From the NCBI GenBank assembly GCA_016742215.1, contig JACVCC010000001.1:372001-436000 (forward strand): a stretch of DNA of 64,000 nucleotides, given 5' to 3'. This DNA comes from Brevundimonas sp. GTDB lineage: Bacteria; Pseudomonadota; Alphaproteobacteria; Caulobacterales; Caulobacteraceae. This document shows, one piece after another, positions 60,387 through 64,000 of the stretch (position 1 is the stretch's first letter; each line of letters opens with the position of its first letter). Position numbers and translations under genes: made by a program. The notes under the pieces are model-generated. The model did not search any database, had not been told where the DNA came from, and was given only the letters and a program-made list of their open reading frames with translations.

Positions 60387-61007
60387 ATGAAGCTCTACAC
60401 CTCGCACCGCGCCCCCAACCCCCGCCGCGTCCGCTGGGTCATGGCCGAGAAGGGCATCGAGGATGTGGAGATCATCGAGATCGACATCATGGTCGGCGAG
60501 CACAAGTCGCCCGACTATCGTGCGAAGGTCGGCGTGCCCCATGTCCCGGCGCTGGAGCTGGACGACGGTACGGTCTTCTCGGAATCGCTGGCGATTGGCC
60601 GCTATCTCGAGGCCGTCTATCCCGAGCCCAACCTTTTCGGCCACGACGCGCGCGAACAGGCGGTGATCGAGATGTGGACCCGCCGCTGCGAGTTCTATCT
60701 GGCCAATCCGATCATGCTGAACGTGCGCCACTCGCACCCCGCGCTGGCCGCCCTTGAGGCGACCCAGGTCCCGCAGGTGGCCGACTACAACAAGTTGGCC
60801 GCCGAGAAATACATGCGCTCGCTGGACCGCCGTCTGGCCGAGCACGAGTTCATCGCCGAGGACCGCTTCACCATCGCCGACATCGTCGCCGTGGTCGGTC
60901 TCGATTTCGCGCGGCTGATCAAATATCGCCCGCCCGAAGAGCTGACCCATCTGGCCCGCTGGCTCGAAACCTGCCGGGCCCGCCCGGCGGCGAAGGCCGG
61001 CGCCTAG
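60387..61007 (+). CDS. Glutathione S-transferase family protein
   Basis: MKLYTSHRAPNPRRVRWVMAEKGIEDVEIIEIDI; VPALELDDGTVFSESLAIGRYLEAVYPE. Confidence 0.9.
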   Translation: MKLYTSHRAPNPRRVRWVMAEKGIEDVEIIEIDIMVGEHKSPDYRAKVGVPHVPALELDDGTVFSESLAIGRYLEAVYPEPNLFGHDAREQAVIEMWTRRCEFYLANPIMLNVRHSHPALAALEATQVPQVADYNKLAAEKYMRSLDRRLAEHEFIAEDRFTIADIVAVVGLDFARLIKYRPPEELTHLARWLETCRARPAAKAGA

Positions 61008-62017
61008 AGCTCGAAGTCAAACGGGCCTTCTCGGGCCGGCTCGATCTTCTGGCCCTGATACAGTTGCGCCACCCGGGCGCCGAGCAGGTCGCCGGGGCCC
61101 TGCAGGAAGCGCGGCGCGCCGAAGCGTTCGATGTTGTCCAGCTGGCGGGCGAGGGCGTGGCGGTCCTGCGCGACCACCTTCTCAAGGAAGAACCGGATGG
61201 CCCGCTCCTTCAGCCAGCCCGGCCCGCGCCCCTTGGGCGTGGTGAAGCAGGCGAAGGGCGCCAGAGTGGTCGGCGTCACCGGGGTGAAGAAGACCGTCAC
61301 GCACAACGTCAGCCCGCGCGGTCCCTCCCATCGGGCCTGCACCAGTGTCGGCGAATGGAGCCGCGTCCGGCTGCGATCGCGCGGCGGCTCCAGCATGCGG
61401 GACATCCAGCCCATGTCCGGCTGGGGCTGTTCGATGATCGACTCGATCCAGTCTTCGCCCGCCTCGACCGACAGCCGCACCGGGATGCGCCGGTTGCTGC
61501 GGCGGATGATGCCGTCGTGGATGAAGTTGGTGTGGAACGGGTCCAGCACATTCTCAAGCGCATCCAGCGCCCGGCCGCGCCAGACGCCCTGCGACCACCA
61601 GAAATGATCGTGGTCCGCCGCGCCCCAAGGGCCCGGGTCCGGCAGCTCCGGCCCGCCGGGCTCCAGCCGCACCAGCACCGCGCCGTGGATCTCGCGCGCC
61701 TCGACGGTCTTCGCCTCCAGCCGCTGTCCCTAACCGGCATCCAGAGCACAGCCGGGCACGTCCACGCAGGCGCCGTCCGCTCCGAAGCGCCAGCCGTGGT
61801 AGGGACACTGCACCGTCCCGCCGACGATCTGGCCCTCGGACAGCGGATAGTTGCGGTGCGGACAGCGGTCGATCAGGGCGACGGCTCGGCCCGCCTCGTC
61901 CCGGAACAGCACCAGAGGCGTATCCGCCACCGTCCGCGCCAGCGGCCGATCCTTCAGCTCCCGCGACAGGGCCGCCATCTGCCAGCTTCGGGCGATGCTC
62001 TCGGGCAGGGGCGTCAC
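61004..62017 (-). pseudogene. Rieske [2Fe-2S] aromatic ring-hydroxylating-type oxygenase interrupted by an in-frame TAG
   Basis: N-part CPHRNYPLSEGQIVGGTVQCPYHGWRF ends ...CALDAG* at 61730; C-part continues in the same frame GQRLEAKTVEAREIHGAVLVRLEPGG...NVLDPFHTNFIHDG. Confidence 0.75.
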
Positions 62018-63138
62018 GTCCGGCTCCAGCGGTCGGGCTCCAGCGGCTGCCCGTTCCACTCGATGTCCGCCGTCATCGCCTCCGTCAACGTCCGGCCGGT
62101 GCGCAAGGCGTCGCAGGCGAAGGCCGCCGCATCCACCAGCGCCCCGAGCGGGGGCAGAGGATCGCCCGGCGCCGACAGCACATCCTCGCCCAGCCCCCGC
62201 GCGCCGCGGCTCCAGACGGCAGGCCCCAGGCATCGCGATCGGTTCGACATCTGCGCTCGCCCCCGCCCCATCAGCGCCCGGCCGAAGTCCGCGCTGCGGT
62301 CGAACAGGTGCACGCCGCTGGTCGCGCGCGGATTGCACTCGATCAGCCACGGCCGACCGTCGGCGTCGATCACCGCGTCGAACGACAGCTGCCCGTCGCC
62401 GGCCCAGGCTGCCAGAGGCTCGATCATGCGCCGCAGCCGCTCCGTCTGTTCCGGCCCCAGCGGCTGGAACGCCAGCGCGGCGCCGCCACGGCTGCGCAGG
62501 GGAGAGCCGTAAGCCGACAGGGCGTCGATCCGTCCGTCGTTGCAGACGGCATAGACGCTGACGTCCTCGCCCCGGATGCGCTGCTGTACGGCCCAGGGCT
62601 CGGTCGGCGAGGGACGCAGCGCCTGCACCTGCTCCGGCGTCGGCCCCACCAGCGTTCTCGCTCCGAACCGCGACCAGACCGGCTTCAGCACCAGCGCCTC
62701 CAGCCCGTCGCGCGGCAGGGCGGCGGCCTCCCTCACCGTCCGGGTCTCGGGCGCGTCCACCCCCAGCGTCCGGCACAGGGCGGCGAACCGGTCCTTGGCG
62801 TGCAGGTCCGCCAGCCGTCCGGCCTCCGGCGCGAACAGCCGGTCGGCGAACCCGTCGACGGCGGCCAGGGCGGACAGGTGGAAGACCTCCTCGCAGGTCG
62901 GGATGATCCGCACCGGATCCAGCCGCGCGATCAGCGCCCGCACATCCTGCGCGAACCGGGCCGGCGTCTGAACCGGCGCGGCGTACCGGTGCACGGGTCC
63001 CGCCGTCCGCGACCAGCGCGCCAGCCGCGCGGGGCTGCAGTCGGCCAGATGCGGCTCGAACCCCGCCGCGCGCAGGCTGCGCGCCAGATCCAGCGCCGCC
63101 GCCGCCCGCGCCCCGGTGATCAGGACCCGCTCAGCCAT
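62014..63138 (-). CDS. ATP-grasp domain protein
   Basis: RVLITGARAAAALDLARSLRAAGFEPHLADCSP; LVLKPVWSRFGARTLVGP; SFDAVIDADGRPWLIECNPRATSGVHLF. Confidence 0.85.
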   Translation of the reverse strand: MAERVLITGARAAAALDLARSLRAAGFEPHLADCSPARLARWSRTAGPVHRYAAPVQTPARFAQDVRALIARLDPVRIIPTCEEVFHLSALAAVDGFADRLFAPEAGRLADLHAKDRFAALCRTLGVDAPETRTVREAAALPRDGLEALVLKPVWSRFGARTLVGPTPEQVQALRPSPTEPWAVQQRIRGEDVSVYAVCNDGRIDALSAYGSPLRSRGGAALAFQPLGPEQTERLRRMIEPLAAWAGDGQLSFDAVIDADGRPWLIECNPRATSGVHLFDRSADFGRALMGRGRAQMSNRSRCLGPAVWSRGARGLGEDVLSAPGDPLPPLGALVDAAAFACDALRTGRTLTEAMTADIEWNGQPLEPDRWSRT

Positions 63139-64000
63139 CGATCCAGCGCACGCGCCGGCGTTTGACCACGATCTCCGGCGGCATGCCGTCCGGCGTCACC
63201 GGCAGCTCGAGCCCGCGCCGTCGCAGCAACTCCCGCACCGCGTCGGTCGCTGCGGTGACATCGTCGGGCGCGGCCTCGACCGTCACGCCGCCCGGCCCGG
63301 CGACCGCCCGCCATTCCGCCTCTGCGCCGATGGCCTCGCACACCGCATCGTCCACCGCGCGCGGCGGGATCGCCACCTCGCCCCAGCGCCACAGGTCCTC
63401 CAGCCGCCCCTCCACCGGCCGGATCGCCTGCAGCGGCGAGCGGCAGATGCAGGTCGTCGGCTCCAGCAGATCGCCCAGCCGCACCCGCACCATCGGCTGG
63501 GTGGTGCGTCTCAGATCGGTGATGATCGGCACGAACCGGTTCGTGCCTGGCACGACTTCGCGCTCGACCACCAGCACATCCTCGTTCAGATGCAGGGTCC
63601 CCAGCCGGCAGGGTGAGGCGAGGAAGCCTTCGGTGGCCTGATAGATCGGCGTGGGCCGGCTCTCGAGCACCGCCTCGATCCAGTCCCGCTCGGCGTCGCC
63701 CATGGGCTCGGCGCCTTGCAGCAGGCGACGCGGCGTCCACGGCGCGCCGGTCTCCACCCGCCGCGCCAGATCGGCCAGCACATGGGAAGGGGCGATCACC
63801 ACGTCCGGGGCGAAAGCCGCCAGCCGCTTGATCCGCTCCTCGCCCGGCGTCTCCAGCCCGAGGAACAGGAAGTGGAACGGCCCGGCGCCGGTGACGTCGC
63901 TGTAGAGGCTGGAGGTGGCCCGCAGGCACAGGGCGATCTTCGCGCCGCGGATCAGGGCCAATCGCGGCAGCAGGCGCGCGATCAGATGGCCGAGGTACCC
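63131..64000 (-). CDS. CapK/F390-synthetase-like adenylate-forming protein (truncated by window edge)
   Basis: Frame open to the right edge; PIYQATEGFLASPCRLGTLHLNEDVLVVEREVVPGTNRFVPIITDLRRTTQPMVRVRLGDLLEP. Confidence 0.7.
   Translation of the reverse strand, partial: GYLGHLIARLLPRLALIRGAKIALCLRATSSLYSDVTGAGPFHFLFLGLETPGEERIKRLAAFAPDVVIAPSHVLADLARRVETGAPWTPRRLLQGAEPMGDAERDWIEAVLESRPTPIYQATEGFLASPCRLGTLHLNEDVLVVEREVVPGTNRFVPIITDLRRTTQPMVRVRLGDLLEPTTCICRSPLQAIRPVEGRLEDLWRWGEVAIPPRAVDDAVCEAIGAEAEWRAVAGPGGVTVEAAPDDVTAATDAVRELLRRRGLELPVTPDGMPPEIVVKRRRVRWIDG

Overview
High-GC alphaproteobacterial chromosomal window, Caulobacterales-like and most reminiscent of Brevundimonas. That assignment is an inference from gene content, order and protein style; no search was run. 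About 55 protein-coding genes are recognisable. No rRNA, tRNA, CRISPR array, transposase or prophage was seen. Main blocks: (1) an iron/copper-type uptake locus at the left edge (lipoprotein, PepSY membrane protein, collapsed TonB-receptor remnant, DUF2946); (2) two tandem DUF4139 genes, pth, rplY, two paralogous unknown lipoproteins, prs; (3) bamD, recN, GDPD, inositol monophosphatase, efp, a TspO-like protein, bfr/bfd, thiE, a histidine kinase; (4) an ABC exporter divergent from a DUF2975/HTH pair; (5) thiolase, ygfZ, a glycosyltransferase, pyrC, erpA, dgt, SPOR, nagZ, scpAB; (6) a dcw division/cell-wall cluster murC-hyp-murB-ddlB-ftsQ-ftsA-[TonB receptor]-ftsZ-lpxC; (7) pgeF, midA-like, lgt, ubiK, ybjN, proC, a two-component system, ilvE, a DUF4349 protein, nupC, a GST; (8) a right-edge operon of a CapK/F390-synthetase-like protein, an ATP-grasp protein and a Rieske oxygenase carrying an in-frame TAG. 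Most notable observations: a TonB-receptor gene between ftsA and ftsZ with its own terminator and operator-like palindrome; a TonB receptor reduced to its two ends; a TonB-box-like motif inside a DUF4139 protein; the interrupted Rieske gene in an uncharacterised operon; several structured intergenic palindromes; and three convergent gene pairs sharing a CTAG as both stop codons. No clearly new system is proven. The right-edge operon and the two paralogous lipoproteins are the best candidates for undescribed function.
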